A stretch of DNA of 40,101 nt from NCBI GenBank assembly GCA_044233745.1, contig JBIIJN010000015.1:1-40101 (forward strand), read 5' to 3'. The notes under the pieces are model-generated. The model was not told where the DNA came from. It did no database searches and saw only the letters and a list, made by a program, of their open reading frames with translations. Source of the stretch: UBA6165 sp044233745. Its GTDB lineage: Bacteria > Bacteroidota > Bacteroidia > Flavobacteriales_D > Crocinitomicaceae. The position numbers and the translations under genes were made by a program. Shown here piece after piece: positions 31,455-40,101 of the stretch (the stretch's first letter is position 1; each line of letters starts with the position of its first letter).

Positions 31455-34262
31455 ATGACACCTACCCATCCTAAGAAACTTTTTCTTCTTGATGCTTTTG
31501 CCTTGATTTACAGGGCCTATTTTGCTTTTGCTAAGAACCCGAGAATCAATTCCAAAGGTCAGAACACCAGTGCGGCTTTTGGTTTTACCAATGCTTTGAT
31601 TGACGTGATTAAAAAAGAAAACCCAACGCACATTGCTGTTGTTTTTGATTCCTCTGGTCCTACCTTACGCGCTGACGAACATGATTTCTATAAGGCCAAT
31701 CGCGATGAAATGCCAGAGGATATTCGCGCAATGATTGATCCCATTAAACGCATTATAGAAGCCATGCATATTCCGGTTATCGCTATGGCTGGTCATGAAG
31801 CCGATGACATCATTGGCACCTTGGCTAAACAAGCTGAACAATTGGGCTTTTTGACTTACATGATGACACCCGATAAAGATTTTGGTCAGTTGGTGAGTGA
31901 AAACATCTTTATATACAAACCTGCCCGTGGTGGTGAAGGTCCGGCAATTTTAGGAGTCAAAGAGGTTTGCGAAAAATTTGAAGTAGACGACCCACTCAAG
32001 GTGATTGATATTCTCGGACTTTGGGGCGATTCCGTTGATAACATCCCAGGAATACCGGGCATTGGAGAAAAACGCGCCAAAGAACTGATTGCCACCTATG
32101 GAAGCATTGAAAATATGTTCGAGCATACCCATGAGCTCAAAGGCAAAATGCAGGAAAATGTTATCAATTTTAAGGAGCAAGGCTTGATTTCTAAAAAATT
32201 GGCCACCATTGTAACCGATGTGCCAGTGGAGTTTGATGAACACGCGCTAGAATTTATTCCTCACGATAATGAAAAGTTGATGGAGATTTTCACGGAATTG
32301 GAGTTCCGAAATTTGGCCAAACGTTTGACGGGAGAGGACATTGTGCTAGAAACCAAAGCAGTGAATCCACAAGATGCACAACTGGATTTGTTTGCATCTC
32401 CCCCTGAATTTGGTGTGGCTACCCAAAAAACCGAAACAACACCGGTTTCACAAACATTCAACGCATCATCAAAAAAATATGTTTTGATTAACACAGCCGA
32501 AGGAAGACGAGATTTGATTCAAGCAATCTTGTCACAAAAATCGGTTTGTTTCGATACGGAAACCAGTTCGCTCGAAGCCCGCGAAGCTCAATTGATCGGC
32601 ATGTCTTTTTCTTGGAAGCAGAACGAAGCTTATTATGTAAGTGTTCCTGCCAATTTCGATGAAGCCATTGCGATTGTGGAAGAATTCATGCCTTATTTCA
32701 GAAGCCGTGAAGTAGAAAAAGTGGCGCACAACCTGAAATACGATGCCCAAGTGCTCGATAAATATGGCGTTGACCTACAAGGACCGATTTTCGACACGAT
32801 GATTGCCCATTATTTGATGCAACCAGAGAGCAAGCAAAGTATGGATTATTTGTCGGAGTTGTATTTGGGCTATCAACCTATTTCTATCGAAACTTTGATT
32901 GGTAAAAAGGGAAAAGGTCAAGGAAGCATGGCGGATTTGATGCCCGAAGAAGTAAAGGATTACGCTTGTGAGGATGCGGATATTACGATGCAACTCAAGG
33001 AATTATTTGAACCAGAAATACAAAAGCCTCATTTGAAAGCACTTTTCTACAAGCTAGAAATGCCGCTCGTGTTGGTCTTGAAAGACATGGAATTGGAGGG
33101 GATTAAAATCGATGTTGATGGTCTCAAAAAATATTCACTTGAGCTTGAACATGACATTGTAGAGTTACAGCAAAAAATCATCGAGTTTGCCGGCATGGAT
33201 TTCAACATTGATTCACCGAAACAGTTGGGCGACATTTTGTTTGAAATTCTGAAAATCGCTACCAACGCCAAGAAGACCAAAACAGGTCAGTATGCGACAT
33301 CGGAAGATATTTTATCGAAGTACATCAATAGACATCCTATCGTGCCGCTGATTTTGGATTATCGTGAATTGCGCAAATTGAAAAGCACGTATGTGGATGC
33401 TTTGCCGGCTTTGGCTACGGAAAACGAACATCGGATTCACTCGCATTTTATGCAATCGGTTACCGCAACAGGTCGTTTGAGTTCCACCAATCCAAATCTG
33501 CAAAACATACCCATTCGCACAGAAAAGGGTAGGGCAATAAGAAAGAGTTTTGTGGCACGCAATGAAGATTATGTGTTAATGGCTGCCGACTATTCGCAGA
33601 TTGAATTGCGTATCATGGCTGTGTTAAGTGAAGACCCTAATATGCTCAAGGCTTTTCAAGAAGGAGAAGACATCCATGCGGCAACGGCTTCTCGGGTTTT
33701 CGAAACACCTATTGATGCGGTTACACGCGAGCAACGTGGAAAAGCCAAAGCGGTCAATTTTGGAATTATATATGGTCAATCGGCTTTTGGATTGGCAGAA
33801 AATTTGAACATTACCCGCTCCGAAGCCAAGGAAATTATCGACAACTATTTCAATCAATATCCAGGGGTGAAAGCTTATATGGACAATGCGATTGCACGGG
33901 CGCGTGAACAAGGTTACGTGGAAACCATCATGCAGCGCCGCCGTTATTTGCCAGATATCAATTCGGCGAATGCTGTGGTGCGCGGATTTGCAGAACGAAA
34001 TGCCATCAATGCGCCCATTCAAGGTTCGGCAGCAGACATCATTAAACTGGCAATGATACGCGTTTGTTTGAAAATGAAGGAGCTTGGATTAATGAGTCGC
34101 TTGGTATTGCAAGTGCATGATGAATTGGTGTTTGACGTGCACAAAACCGAACTTGAGCAAATGAAACAATTGGTGAAAGAAGAGATGGAAAATGCCCTCG
34201 AATTTGCCGTGCCGCTCACTGTTGAAGTGAATTATGGCGTGAATTGGCTGGAGGCGCATTAG
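31455..34262 (+). CDS. polA: DNA polymerase I
   Basis: Pol I fills gaps and removes RNA primers in replication and repair. The 935-residue protein has the 5'-3' exonuclease (FLLDAFALIYRAYFAF near the start, HEADDIIGTLA, and the IPGIPGIGEKRA helix-hairpin-helix). A 3'-5' exonuclease follows with intact CFDTETSSL, so proofreading is probably active. The polymerase has motif A (DYSQIELRIMA), motif B (RGKAKAVNFGIIYGQ) and motif C (QVHDELVFD). I chose the ATG at 31455; the frame runs 22 codons further upstream to 31389, but those residues are not family-like. A -7-like TATCTTTA (31429-31436) misses one position. Confidence 0.97.
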   Translation: MTPTHPKKLFLLDAFALIYRAYFAFAKNPRINSKGQNTSAAFGFTNALIDVIKKENPTHIAVVFDSSGPTLRADEHDFYKANRDEMPEDIRAMIDPIKRIIEAMHIPVIAMAGHEADDIIGTLAKQAEQLGFLTYMMTPDKDFGQLVSENIFIYKPARGGEGPAILGVKEVCEKFEVDDPLKVIDILGLWGDSVDNIPGIPGIGEKRAKELIATYGSIENMFEHTHELKGKMQENVINFKEQGLISKKLATIVTDVPVEFDEHALEFIPHDNEKLMEIFTELEFRNLAKRLTGEDIVLETKAVNPQDAQLDLFASPPEFGVATQKTETTPVSQTFNASSKKYVLINTAEGRRDLIQAILSQKSVCFDTETSSLEAREAQLIGMSFSWKQNEAYYVSVPANFDEAIAIVEEFMPYFRSREVEKVAHNLKYDAQVLDKYGVDLQGPIFDTMIAHYLMQPESKQSMDYLSELYLGYQPISIETLIGKKGKGQGSMADLMPEEVKDYACEDADITMQLKELFEPEIQKPHLKALFYKLEMPLVLVLKDMELEGIKIDVDGLKKYSLELEHDIVELQQKIIEFAGMDFNIDSPKQLGDILFEILKIATNAKKTKTGQYATSEDILSKYINRHPIVPLILDYRELRKLKSTYVDALPALATENEHRIHSHFMQSVTATGRLSSTNPNLQNIPIRTEKGRAIRKSFVARNEDYVLMAADYSQIELRIMAVLSEDPNMLKAFQEGEDIHAATASRVFETPIDAVTREQRGKAKAVNFGIIYGQSAFGLAENLNITRSEAKEIIDNYFNQYPGVKAYMDNAIARAREQGYVETIMQRRRYLPDINSANAVVRGFAERNAINAPIQGSAADIIKLAMIRVCLKMKELGLMSRLVLQVHDELVFDVHKTELEQMKQLVKEEMENALEFAVPLTVEVNYGVNWLEAH

Positions 34263-34344
34263 AGGCGCAACACAATACTTCATTTCGTTATGGATTGTTA
34301 AAAAAATCGTTTGTCTGGATTTCATGGCTACATAAAAAATAGCG

Positions 34345-34352
34345 TATATTTG
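34345..34352 (+). promoter_or_regulatory. -7 promoter box (TATATTTG) of dnaN
   Basis: An exact TAnnTTTG match ends 29 nt before the dnaN ATG at 34382. No -33 TTG is found at the normal spacing. Confidence 0.55.
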
Positions 34353-34381
34353 TCGCTCATTAAACATTAAATAAGAGCATT

Positions 34382-35497
34382 ATGCAATTTTTGGTATCCA
34401 GCACACAATTGTTAAAACACTTACAAAGCATCAGCGGTGCACTCACAACAAACAATTCATTACCAATTTTAGACAACTTCTTGTTTGAGATCAAAGATGG
34501 TGAATTGGCTGTGAGTGCTTCTGATTTGGAAACCACCATGCGCACAGTTTTGAATGTAGATTCGTCTGATTCAGGTAAGATTGCGGTTCCAGCACGTCAA
34601 ATCTTGGATATGCTGAAAACCTTTCCAGATCAGCCTCTTACTTTTAAAATTGACGACAAAAACAAAATCGACATCACGTCCGACAATGGTAAATATGCCA
34701 TGGTTGGTCAAAATGGTGACGAATTTCCTAAAACACCACATGTGGATGATACACACACGGTTCGTTTGAATAGCCAAGTGTTGTTTGATGCCATCAACAA
34801 AACAATATTTGCAACAGGAAACGACGACCTACGACCAGTGATGAGTGGTGTGTTCTTCGATTTCAATGAAGAAAATGTAACATTTGTGGCTACAGATGCA
34901 CACAAATTGGTGCGTTACCGAAGAAAAGATGCCAATTCTACTATCTCTTCGTCGTTCATATTGCCAAAAAAACCATTGAATTTGCTCAAAGGAAACTTGC
35001 GCGGCGATGAAGAAGTTCAAATACATTTTTCTGAAACCAACGCCGTTTTTTCATTCAACGACATCATTCTTACTTGTCGCTTGATTGATGGCAAATACCC
35101 CAACTACGAAGCGGTTATTCCAAAAGAGAACCCAAATGTGTTGATTGTTGACCGTGTTTCATTGCTAAATTCCGTGAAGCGCGTGTCTATCTTCTCCAGC
35201 CGTTCAACCTATCAAGTGGTTTTGAGAATTGCCGGTTCTGAACTGAAAATAATGGCTGAAGACTTGGATTTCTCCAACGAGGCAGTTGAGCGTTTGACTT
35301 GTAATTACACAGGTGAAGACATCGAAATCGCGTTTAATTCCAAGTTCTTCATTGAAATGTTGAATAACGTTGATAGCCAAGAAATTGTACTTGAAATGAG
35401 CGCCCCAAATCGCGCAGGCATCTTATTGCCTCACAATTCACCCAACGAAAGCGAAGAGATTTTGATGTTGGTGATGCCGGTGATGATTAATAGGTAA
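34382..35497 (+). CDS. dnaN: DNA polymerase III sliding clamp (beta subunit)
   Basis: The 371-residue protein forms the dimeric ring that holds the replicative polymerase on DNA. It has the normal three-domain length and the N-terminal MQFLVSSTQLLKHLQSISGA and LPILDNFLFEI pattern. The NDDLRPVMSGVFFDF segment lies mid-protein and IDGKYPNYEAVIP later, with a PVMINR-like C-terminus typical of the clamp (VMPVMI). Unlike many bacteria it is not beside dnaA here. It has its own promoter although polA ends 119 bp upstream. Confidence 0.97.
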   Translation: MQFLVSSTQLLKHLQSISGALTTNNSLPILDNFLFEIKDGELAVSASDLETTMRTVLNVDSSDSGKIAVPARQILDMLKTFPDQPLTFKIDDKNKIDITSDNGKYAMVGQNGDEFPKTPHVDDTHTVRLNSQVLFDAINKTIFATGNDDLRPVMSGVFFDFNEENVTFVATDAHKLVRYRRKDANSTISSSFILPKKPLNLLKGNLRGDEEVQIHFSETNAVFSFNDIILTCRLIDGKYPNYEAVIPKENPNVLIVDRVSLLNSVKRVSIFSSRSTYQVVLRIAGSELKIMAEDLDFSNEAVERLTCNYTGEDIEIAFNSKFFIEMLNNVDSQEIVLEMSAPNRAGILLPHNSPNESEEILMLVMPVMINR

Positions 35498-35522
35498 AAG
35501 ACCAACCAAGAAAATATTTTTG

Positions 35523-35552
35523 ACGCTGTCTCAATTTGGGGCAGCGTTTTTT
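35523..35552 (+). terminator. Intrinsic terminator of dnaN, overlapping the hydroxylase 3' end
   Basis: ACGCTGTC (35523-35530) pairs with GGCAGCGT (35540-35547), one G-U pair, followed by a run of six T residues. It begins 26 nt after the dnaN stop. The right arm and T-run are part of the last codons of the opposing hydroxylase gene (stop at 35531-35533). Confidence 0.75.
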
Positions 35553-36814
35553 AATGCCTTTTCGGGGAAAATCACGTTCGATTTTGAATTGAGTAGAAGC
35601 ACAACAAGCCAAGAACTCATCATGTAAGCGAGCATGACATAGTTGCCAAAAGACAAAAGGTCTTCGATGCCAAACCAACCGTGATGCATGTAAATAAGTG
35701 CTATTCCAACAATCAACCGAACGGTCTCATACCAAACCGCCCTCGGATTCCCATCTGCAAATTCAGCCAAGGCATACACCGAAACAAAGACATACAAACC
35801 ATACCAGTAGATTCCAGGTACTCCGATTTGAGCCAAATTCCCGAAAAAGTATAAACCGAGCGCTATCATTACAAGTAGTTGAAAAATAGACCAGTAGGTT
35901 ATAATGTTGGATGTATTAGGATTGAATTTTTCAAATTGATAAACGTCGTCAATTTTGGATATGGGATATTTTTCCTCAACATCAGCTGGTCGCCAACCTG
36001 TGGGCATAAACCATATGCGGAATTTATCTTTCCACGATTTGGTGCGCCATGCATCTAGAATTAAAACCCACAAATGCTGAAAGTTGATTTTAATGGGATT
36101 CCATGTTCTTACAGGTCGCGTGATACCATAAATTGGAGGCACATCGGCTAATTCCTCTTGAAAAGTGCCAAACCATTTGTCCCAAACGATAAAAATAGCG
36201 GCATAGTTTTTATCTAAATATTCTGGATTCATGGCATGATGCACCCTGTGATGTGAAGGCGTAACGATGATGTGTTCCAAAAAACCCATTTTACCAATGT
36301 GTCGCGTGTGGTACCAAAACTGCAAAAACAAATGCAGCGGGGCTATGATGGCAATCACCTCAACTGGAACACCGATCAGCGCTGCGGGTATTAGGAAAAA
36401 TGTAAACAAATTGAAAAACTGTGAAATGCTTTGTCGCAGGGCACAGGGCAAATTGAATTCCTCGCTGCTATGATGCACCACATGTTTGTTCCAAAAGACA
36501 TTGATTTCGTGTGCCCAACGATGCACCCAATAAGCCTGAAAATCGAGGACAATAAAAGCGATAGCAATGGCAATCCATGTGGTTTCTATATGAAAAAAGG
36601 CAACTTTTGAAACGAGCCACTCATAGGTGAGAATGGAAATACTCAAGCCCAACACATCTTTCACAATATTGGTAATCCCAGAAAGTAAACTGGAAAACAT
36701 ATCCATCAGGGGAGTATAATCGCGCATCACAACGAGGCCGTATAGCTTTTCAAGCAAGATTAGTCCCAAGAAAAAGGGAATGGCAACAAGCAGTATTTTT
36801 CCGTAGGTTTCCAT
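35531..36814 (-). CDS. Membrane fatty acid hydroxylase / sterol desaturase superfamily protein
   Basis: The 427-residue protein has about eight hydrophobic segments and the di-iron histidine clusters: HRWAHE (HRxxHE), HVVHHSSEE (HxxHH) and HRVHHAMN (HxxHH), with an additional HTRH/FLEH region. Members hydroxylate or desaturate lipid chains in the membrane using oxygen. The size and order resemble bacterial homologues of alkylglycerol monooxygenase, but the substrate is unknown. The C-terminal ~150 residues add four more hydrophobic segments. It is transcribed alone, divergent from an FtsB/DivIC gene, with a near-match -7 box (TATTTTCG) upstream. Confidence 0.88.
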   Translation of the reverse strand: METYGKILLVAIPFFLGLILLEKLYGLVVMRDYTPLMDMFSSLLSGITNIVKDVLGLSISILTYEWLVSKVAFFHIETTWIAIAIAFIVLDFQAYWVHRWAHEINVFWNKHVVHHSSEEFNLPCALRQSISQFFNLFTFFLIPAALIGVPVEVIAIIAPLHLFLQFWYHTRHIGKMGFLEHIIVTPSHHRVHHAMNPEYLDKNYAAIFIVWDKWFGTFQEELADVPPIYGITRPVRTWNPIKINFQHLWVLILDAWRTKSWKDKFRIWFMPTGWRPADVEEKYPISKIDDVYQFEKFNPNTSNIITYWSIFQLLVMIALGLYFFGNLAQIGVPGIYWYGLYVFVSVYALAEFADGNPRAVWYETVRLIVGIALIYMHHGWFGIEDLLSFGNYVMLAYMMSSWLVVLLLNSKSNVIFPEKALKNAAPN

Positions 36815-36932
36815 GCGTCAATTTAGAATTACGAAAATAGTAAATTCCTGCATTATCGTTTTCAAAACGGGTTTGTTCAAACAAAAATTTGAGCAGACCG
36901 CACGATTCATGATTTCTGTTCATCTTTGTTTC

Positions 36933-37229
36933 ATGAAGCGTTATCTCCTCATCTTTAGAAACAAATTTGTGCTGGCCACAACGATTTTTTTCGTGTATGC
37001 TTTGTTTTTGGATGATGTGGATGTGTTTATGATTTTTAGCAAACAGCGTCGCCTCAGTCAATTGGAACAACAAAAAATTGAGTTGGCAGATAAGTTGAGC
37101 GAAATTGAAGATATGCAACGCGTGCTCGATAATGCCTATTCTTTAGAGAAATTTGCACGCGAAGAACGCTTTTTCCACAAGGCAGATGAAGAGGTTTTTG
37201 TGATAGATTGGGAAGACCAGATCGACTAA
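36933..37229 (+). CDS. FtsB/DivIC septum formation initiator protein
   Basis: The 98-residue bitopic membrane protein has a basic N-terminus (MKRYLLIFRNK), one membrane segment (FVLATTIFFVYALFL) and a coiled coil over about residues 38-70 (RRLSQLEQQKIELADKLSEI). The YSLEKFAREE segment after it is the family motif. FtsB/DivIC acts with FtsL and FtsQ to activate septal peptidoglycan synthesis. The ATG at 36933 is clear. The frame extends 40 codons upstream, but those codons overlap the divergent promoter region. A near-match -7 box (CATCTTTG, 36921-36928) lies 4 nt before the ATG. Confidence 0.88.
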   Translation: MKRYLLIFRNKFVLATTIFFVYALFLDDVDVFMIFSKQRRLSQLEQQKIELADKLSEIEDMQRVLDNAYSLEKFAREERFFHKADEEVFVIDWEDQID

Positions 37230-37327
37230 CACTTTCTATTGTGCCAGTCAGTGTTGCATTTTTTTAGTGATTTAATGTTTTGCTGTTAGTTCCGAGATGC
37301 TTTCAAACGTTCATTGTTGGCAGCGAA

Positions 37328-38491
37328 TTATTCCAAATCATACCTTTGAAGCACATTGCTGTAAATGTTTTTCAATTGGCCAAGCACTTCATTTTGCGCA
37401 AATCGTTTGGCGATATCAGTGAGTGCCCGTCGATTGCTTTCGGTTGGTGCGGTAAGAATTCTGTTTTCCATAGTGGTTGCAAGCGCATGCACATCTTGTC
37501 GCGGAACAATTTGTATGATGCGGTCATCAAGGTCATGGGCAATACCCACCTGAGTCGTAATGATTTGTAAGCCAGAGCTGAGCGCCTCAATAAGAACGCA
37601 ACTGTAGGTTTCAAACTCAGAAAAGAGCACAAAACAATCGCTTTCTCGATAAGCTTGTGCAACTGCTGCATGGGAAAGATTTTCTAAAATTTCGACACCA
37701 TCATGCATTTGGTTTTCGTCGATAAATTTCTGAAGATATTCGGCATCACCGTCTGTCACGATTTTCAATTCAACGTGTCCATAATTTTTTCTAACGCGCG
37801 AAAAGGCTTCAACAATTCCCTTCACATTTTTGAACTTTTCATCCAAACCAGAAACGTGGATAAAGGTATAATGGTCTTTTTTTAAATTTCTTTTTTCAGG
37901 AAAGAACAGCTCCAAGTCAACGGGTAAAGGCAAAACGGTGTGTACCAAATGAGGTTCAACTTTTAATATTTGTTTTTCCAAAAATGGTGAAACGGCCACA
38001 ACCAATTTTGCTTTTCTCAAAGTGCTTACAATGAGATTCCGTTTTAATTTTGTCCATCGCTTTTGTTCAAAATCCGAAAAATCGGAGGAATGCTCGTGAA
38101 TGATGTAGTCCACTTTGAGCTTCTTGGAAACGTATTCAAACTCCTTGCCCTTGGGAAAACTAACGTGTGCGTGGATCAAGTCTGGGTTGGAATCTAATTT
38201 TTTGATGGCCTCATCTAAGGTTTTCTTGTAAAGTGCAATTTGTTTAAAACGCTTAAAAGCACCACTTGGCGTTGGATAATAGCCGATAATTTCATGAAAA
38301 TTATCCGATTTATTTTCTTCGAAGTAGGTTTCAACGATGTTCGGACGAGATTTGATAAAAATCACGCTAATCTTAAAATAGTGCGACATCCATTGGGCGA
38401 AGCGTTGAATGAAAATACCAGAGGCAGGAGCGGTAACATTGGGATACCACGAGCTCAGGACCAAGATATGTAGGTTTTTGAATGCCGTCAT
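37328..38491 (-). CDS. Glycosyltransferase family 4 (GT-B fold)
   Basis: The 387-residue protein starts with LHILVLSSWYPNVTAPASGIF, a typical GT4 N-terminus with the SWYP and GIF acceptor-side pattern. The C-terminal half has the E-x7-E nucleotide-sugar motif in SEFETYSCVLIEALSSG and a conserved GL-IITT-VG region after it. It probably transfers a sugar onto a lipid or polysaccharide intermediate in the cytoplasm. No other polysaccharide genes are in the window, so its pathway cannot be assigned. It converges with the DivIC gene across a 98-bp gap without an obvious terminator. Confidence 0.9.
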   Translation of the reverse strand: MTAFKNLHILVLSSWYPNVTAPASGIFIQRFAQWMSHYFKISVIFIKSRPNIVETYFEENKSDNFHEIIGYYPTPSGAFKRFKQIALYKKTLDEAIKKLDSNPDLIHAHVSFPKGKEFEYVSKKLKVDYIIHEHSSDFSDFEQKRWTKLKRNLIVSTLRKAKLVVAVSPFLEKQILKVEPHLVHTVLPLPVDLELFFPEKRNLKKDHYTFIHVSGLDEKFKNVKGIVEAFSRVRKNYGHVELKIVTDGDAEYLQKFIDENQMHDGVEILENLSHAAVAQAYRESDCFVLFSEFETYSCVLIEALSSGLQIITTQVGIAHDLDDRIIQIVPRQDVHALATTMENRILTAPTESNRRALTDIAKRFAQNEVLGQLKNIYSNVLQRYDLE

Positions 38492-38534
38492 TTCGAAAAG
38501 AAATGTAAATTTACTGATTAAAACGAATAAGAAA

Positions 38535-39386
38535 ATGAAAAGATTATACTTTGTCTTGGCGCTCTTGATGTCCTTGAATACTTTAGCGAACGGCGAATAT
38601 GTGCTTTATGACGCTAAGGGTAAAGAAGTTAGCCTAGAAAAGATGTTCAAAGAAGCGCAGCAAAAATCATGGGTGTTTTTTGGTGAATTTCACAACAGTT
38701 CAACGATACATAGAATTCAGTTCTTACTCACCAAACATCTTCACAAGATCCATGGCGACAAACTCATGGTGGGTGCCGAAATGTTTGAGTCGGACAACCA
38801 AGATATCATCAACGAATATTTTTCTGGTATAATCAACACCAAATATTTTGAAGATGAATGCCGTTTGTGGACCAATTATAAAGCTGATTACAAACCCATC
38901 GTAGAATTTTTAAAAGAGAAAAAACTATCTTTAATCGCTACGAATGTTCCGCGGAGATATGCCCATGCCGTTCATTACAATGGCTTGGATGTGTTGAATC
39001 AATTGCCAGAACATGTAAAGCAATTATTTTTGCCTAACTTACCCATTGTTATCGACACGACCTTGAGTAGCTATGCCGAGTTGAAACAAATGTCGATGCA
39101 CGGCGGCAAATTTATGTTGGAAGCCCAAGCAATAAAAGATGCTACTATGGCGCACTTCATGAAAAAATATTGGTCGCCTGGCAAGGTTTTTCTTCATTTA
39201 AATGGCGCTTTCCACACCAATAAATACGAGGGAATTATTTCGTTCCTTCCAAAAGATTGGTTGCGTAAAGAGATGTTGATAATCAGCATGGTAACTCAAA
39301 AAGATATCCAAAAGTTAGAAGAAGAAAACTTAGGTCTCGGCGATTATATTTTTTGCTTCGAGGAGGATTATGCGAAATCGCATTGA
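38535..39386 (+). CDS. ChaN-like (DUF399) protein, probably periplasmic
   Basis: The 283-residue protein has a signal peptide (MKRLYFVLALLMSLNTLA) without a lipobox cysteine, so unlike classical ChaN it should not be a lipoprotein. The family pattern is visible: FFGEFHNSSTIHRIQ (GExHxxxxxH), MVGAEMFESDNQ, ATNVPRRYA, and HLNGAFHT near the end. ChaN proteins bind haem and belong to the TIKI/ChaN metal-dependent superfamily; a metal-binding or haem-related role is inferred. The frame extends upstream to 38409, but that part overlaps the divergent glycosyltransferase; the signal peptide start at 38535 is preferred. Confidence 0.82.
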   Translation: MKRLYFVLALLMSLNTLANGEYVLYDAKGKEVSLEKMFKEAQQKSWVFFGEFHNSSTIHRIQFLLTKHLHKIHGDKLMVGAEMFESDNQDIINEYFSGIINTKYFEDECRLWTNYKADYKPIVEFLKEKKLSLIATNVPRRYAHAVHYNGLDVLNQLPEHVKQLFLPNLPIVIDTTLSSYAELKQMSMHGGKFMLEAQAIKDATMAHFMKKYWSPGKVFLHLNGAFHTNKYEGIISFLPKDWLRKEMLIISMVTQKDIQKLEEENLGLGDYIFCFEEDYAKSH

Positions 39387-39476
39387 TGAGTAAGTAATTT
39401 TTTTGTAATAAACCGACACATGCACAATTTGAATTATTTGTGTACTTTCACGCCCATAAAACTAAAATAGTGTACT

Positions 39477-40101
39477 ATGGAACAAGTTGCTGAAAAGAAA
39501 ATCATGGGTCATCCGCCAGGATTGTTTTTGTTGTTTTTCACAGAAATGTGGGAGCGTTTTTCATACTATGGAATGCGAGGCATCCTGATATTATACTTAA
39601 CAAAAGCTTGGCTTGAAGGCGGTCTAGCAATCGATGAGCAAAAAGCAACATTGATTTATGGATTCTTTACGGGATTTGTTTATTTCACACCAATCATCGG
39701 TGGTTGGTTGGCTGATAAATTTTTGGGACAACGATTGTCTATTACTATTGGTGGATTCACTATGATGGCTGGACAATTGGTGCTTTTCGCAATGAATTCG
39801 CATTTGGGCATGTACCTTGGTTTGTTTTTGCTAATTATAGGAAATGGCTTTTTTAAACCAAATATCTCAACTTTAGTTGGTGGTCTATATAAAGAAGGTG
39901 ATGATCGACGCGATTCTGCTTTTTCAATATTCTACATGGGAATTAACCTTGGCGCATTTTTGGCTCCTTTGGTAATTGGCATTTTAACAGATGGCATCTT
40001 CGCGACTAAAAGCGAAACAGGTGAGATTGTGTCTTATGGTTACAGATACGGCTTTTTGGCGGCTGCCATAGGCATGTTCTTGGGTCAGATTTTGTTCAAT
40101 T
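39477..40101 (+). CDS. POT/PTR-family proton-dependent oligopeptide transporter (5' part)
   Basis: The gene starts at an ATG at 39477 and runs off the right edge after 208 codons. The family motif E-x-x-E-R-F-x-Y-Y-G is intact (FFTEMWERFSYYGMRG, ~20-35), followed by the GGWLADKFLGQR loop and FKPNISTLVG. At least five or six membrane segments are visible. Members import di- and tripeptides with protons at the inner membrane. The window also encodes two secreted subtilases (16381 and 18069); peptide uptake would suit a proteolytic lifestyle, but the genes are not linked. Confidence 0.93.
   Translation, partial: MEQVAEKKIMGHPPGLFLLFFTEMWERFSYYGMRGILILYLTKAWLEGGLAIDEQKATLIYGFFTGFVYFTPIIGGWLADKFLGQRLSITIGGFTMMAGQLVLFAMNSHLGMYLGLFLLIIGNGFFKPNISTLVGGLYKEGDDRRDSAFSIFYMGINLGAFLAPLVIGILTDGIFATKSETGEIVSYGYRYGFLAAAIGMFLGQILFN

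Noticed and set aside
36750..37118. A 122-codon minus-strand frame overlapping the hydroxylase start and the DivIC gene
   Set aside because: It is antisense to the DivIC coiled coil and overlaps the start of the hydroxylase gene; no supporting motif.
1..40101. CRISPR array, tRNA, rRNA, complete insertion sequence, prophage or integrase
   Set aside because: I saw no regularly spaced repeats with unique spacers, no cloverleaf, no transposase or phage genes. By-eye reading could miss a diverged tRNA, so a tRNA scan would settle this.

Overview
The window is a typical stretch of Bacteroidota (Bacteroidetes) chromosome, moderately AT-rich. The evidence is: two large proteins with type IX secretion (T9SS) C-terminal sorting domains; a DUF5606 protein; genes without Shine-Dalgarno sites; and at least twelve exact TAnnTTTG promoter -7 boxes a short distance upstream of start codons. 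I cannot place it reliably below phylum; Flavobacteriales or a relative is plausible.

Layout. 1-5130: the tail of a probable M16-type protease, inorganic pyrophosphatase (ppa), and a hemN-ccoI pair (anaerobic haem synthesis plus a CcoI-type copper ATPase) behind a palindromic, CRP/FNR-like operator. 5130-8090: an accessory patch with a class II Fic AMP-transferase gene flanked by short direct repeats, a remnant of a small gene that keeps its promoter, an AlkC-type DNA alkylation repair gene, and a block of extragenic repeats. 8091-14183: a secreted protein of unknown function, then glnS, hpt, adk and obg, followed by a PAP2 phosphatase and a DUF3109 protein that overlap their upstream genes by ATGA. 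14286-21308: an MsbA-like ABC exporter, a structured intergenic region holding a 38-codon single-TM ORF, and two divergently transcribed subtilases, one of them T9SS-exported. 21365-26306: DUF5606 protein, rlmN, lepA and an aspartokinase. 26400-31362: a 1278-residue T9SS-exported multidomain protein, a 54-codon two-TM microprotein with an acidic tail, and a secreted CAP-domain protein. 31455-40101: polA, dnaN, a membrane fatty acid hydroxylase, an FtsB/DivIC protein, a GT4 glycosyltransferase, a ChaN-like protein, and the first part of a POT-family peptide transporter.

Most of the window is housekeeping: tRNA charging, nucleotide salvage, ribosome assembly, translation and replication. I found no CRISPR array, tRNA, rRNA, complete insertion sequence or prophage, and no clearly new multi-gene system. 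The most interesting points are small: leaderless-looking promoters (hemN, lepA), the repeat-flanked fic gene, two unlisted microproteins, a long stem-loop before one of them, and two convergent gene pairs in which one gene's terminator hairpin lies inside the 3' coding end of its neighbour.
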